Of a DNA stretch of 6,769 bases, positions 5,965 through 6,769 are shown piece after piece (the first letter of the stretch is position 1; every line of letters begins with the position of its first letter). The stretch comes from Candidatus Dojkabacteria bacterium (lineage in GTDB: Bacteria; Patescibacteriota; Dojkabacteria; GCA-002793355). Under the pieces are notes generated by a model that had not been told where the DNA came from, did no database searches, and was given only the letters and a program-made list of their open reading frames with translations. The stretch spans positions 1 through 6,769 of the forward strand of contig WFZN01000041.1 of the NCBI GenBank assembly GCA_015489555.1. The letters run 5' to 3'. The position numbers and the translations under genes are program-made.

Positions 5965-6769
5965 TATCTGTGCGTGGTTTTATTAGGTAATGTCACTCCG
6001 CCATCTGTAAGTATGTACATTATTATAAGTATTATAGCTTGCATTATGTTATATGTAATAAAATAGACTGATATTACTGCGGGAAAAAGTCGCATAAATA
6101 TTACTGTAATCACGCTTGCTGCATATATTTGCAGTTGTTGAGTATGATATGTGAGTTTTGCAAACATTTCTATTTCTTTTTCTTCTAAGGCCGGGAAATT
6201 TTTAAATGTTTTTTTTATCTCTTCAAGGCCTTTTTCTCGAGGAAGATACGTAAAAAATTTTTGATTTAAATAGGTTGTTGTCACTGATGTAATAAACATG
6301 ACAGCCAATAAAAATAGCGGGGGTTTCTGGGTGAGGTTTATGCCAAGTAGTGTTAGTGAAACATCTGTTAGGTCAAACGTGTTAACATGAGATAACACAA
6401 ATGGATAAGCGTATTTTAGTAGGTGGTTTATACCGTTCTCGGATATCCCTTTAACAAGAGAAAACGCGGCAATTAGAAATGGAATGCTTAACAAAATGGG
6501 TAACCACATATTTTTAGTCTTTATGTTGTATTTAGCGTAAAGCTCTTGCCTTTTCTTGGTAAGTATGTGTGGTTTTTTAGCGTACTTTTTTTTGTATTTT
6601 TCAAGTAGCGGGTGTATCTGTGCAATCTTTTGTAAAGTTTTGTACCTGCTCCATATTGTTACTGCAAGCATTAATTGTATTAGACTTGATGCTATTACTA
6701 CTCCCCACCCTATACTTTTGGTAAGAAAAGAAGAAATAAGAATTATATTTGCAATGGGCTGTACAAAAA
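5964..6769 (-). CDS. yidC: YidC/Oxa1 membrane protein insertase, N-terminus beyond the right edge
   Basis: The minus-strand frame is open up to the right edge, so the ATG at 6669-6671 is internal: the 32 codons before it encode the end of the first re-entrant region and most of core TM1 (GWGVVIASSLIQLMLAVTIW). Counting that Met as 1, the parts in order are a charged cytoplasmic helical hairpin (about 8-54, with IHPLLEKYKKKY), TM2 (55-74, WLPILLSIPFLIAAF), an external loop, TM3 (about 117-136), a second cytoplasmic loop (about 143-180), and TM4-TM5 (about 182-222, including RLFPAVISVYFITYN, the counterpart of LPAGLVLYW...N). A short tail ends in KTTHR. This is the five-TM core of YidC, which inserts small membrane proteins with or without SecYEG. 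The usual groove arginine of TM1 aligns with glutamine (codon 6675-6677). The IMPase-family gene follows with a one-base overlap. Family assignment rests on layout and local motifs; overall similarity looks low. Confidence 0.87.
   Translation of the reverse strand, partial: FVQPIANIILISSFLTKSIGWGVVIASSLIQLMLAVTIWSRYKTLQKIAQIHPLLEKYKKKYAKKPHILTKKRQELYAKYNIKTKNMWLPILLSIPFLIAAFSLVKGISENGINHLLKYAYPFVLSHVNTFDLTDVSLTLLGINLTQKPPLFLLAVMFITSVTTTYLNQKFFTYLPREKGLEEIKKTFKNFPALEEKEIEMFAKLTYHTQQLQIYAASVITVIFMRLFPAVISVYFITYNIMQAIILIIMYILTDGGVTLPNKTTHR

Noticed and set aside
1..6769. CRISPR array, insertion sequence, attachment site, tRNA or rRNA
   Set aside because: No regularly spaced repeats, transposase or integrase motifs, terminal repeats, or tRNA/rRNA-like segments were seen; the gaps are all under 150 bases.

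Overview
The window is AT-rich and gene-dense. It holds six protein genes (two cut by the window edges), short intergenic gaps and no RNA genes, mobile elements or CRISPR arrays. The gene set suggests a Candidate Phyla Radiation (Patescibacteria) bacterium. It combines an archaeal-type AMP/thymidine phosphorylase, a compact beta-CASP ribonuclease, a membrane-anchored double-LysM M23 endopeptidase, a small inositol-monophosphatase-family protein and a divergent YidC. Start signals are also unusual, with almost no Shine-Dalgarno sequences and one promoter placed for a leaderless mRNA. The standard bacterial code (TGA = stop) fits, because full-length families are read without in-frame TGA. The lineage is inferred from gene content and no finer placement is claimed.

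Left part (1-3679, plus strand): the 3' part of a gene of unknown function runs in from the left edge and ends at 642. A 141-base gap follows, with an imperfect hairpin (692-727) and then a near-consensus sigma-70 promoter (749-777). The predicted transcription start falls on the ATG of the AMP phosphorylase gene (784-2298). The beta-CASP metallo-beta-lactamase ribonuclease gene (2291-3679) overlaps its end by 8 bases. The two look like one translationally coupled operon. An attractive but unproven reading is that RNA is cut to nucleotides and the AMP is then phosphorolysed to adenine and ribose-1,5-bisphosphate.

Middle part (3680-5037, plus strand): an extended -10 promoter sits just after the ribonuclease stop codon. 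The predicted mRNA begins with a stem-loop (3706-3735), followed by a GTG-started cell-wall peptidase gene (3748-5037). The peptidase has two N-terminal membrane segments, two LysM domains and a C-terminal M23 domain with all expected metal ligands and four cysteines.

Right part (5038-6769): a 93-base convergent gap with a 10-bp inverted repeat separates the plus-strand genes from a minus-strand pair. This pair is YidC/Oxa1 (its N-terminus lies beyond the right edge) followed by an inositol-monophosphatase-family phosphatase, joined by a one-base stop/start overlap (TAATG). The YidC lacks the usual groove arginine and has glutamine at that position. No complete new multi-gene system is evident. 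The points most worth following are the phosphorylase-ribonuclease coupling, the leaderless promoter, the 5'-leader hairpin and the YidC substitution.
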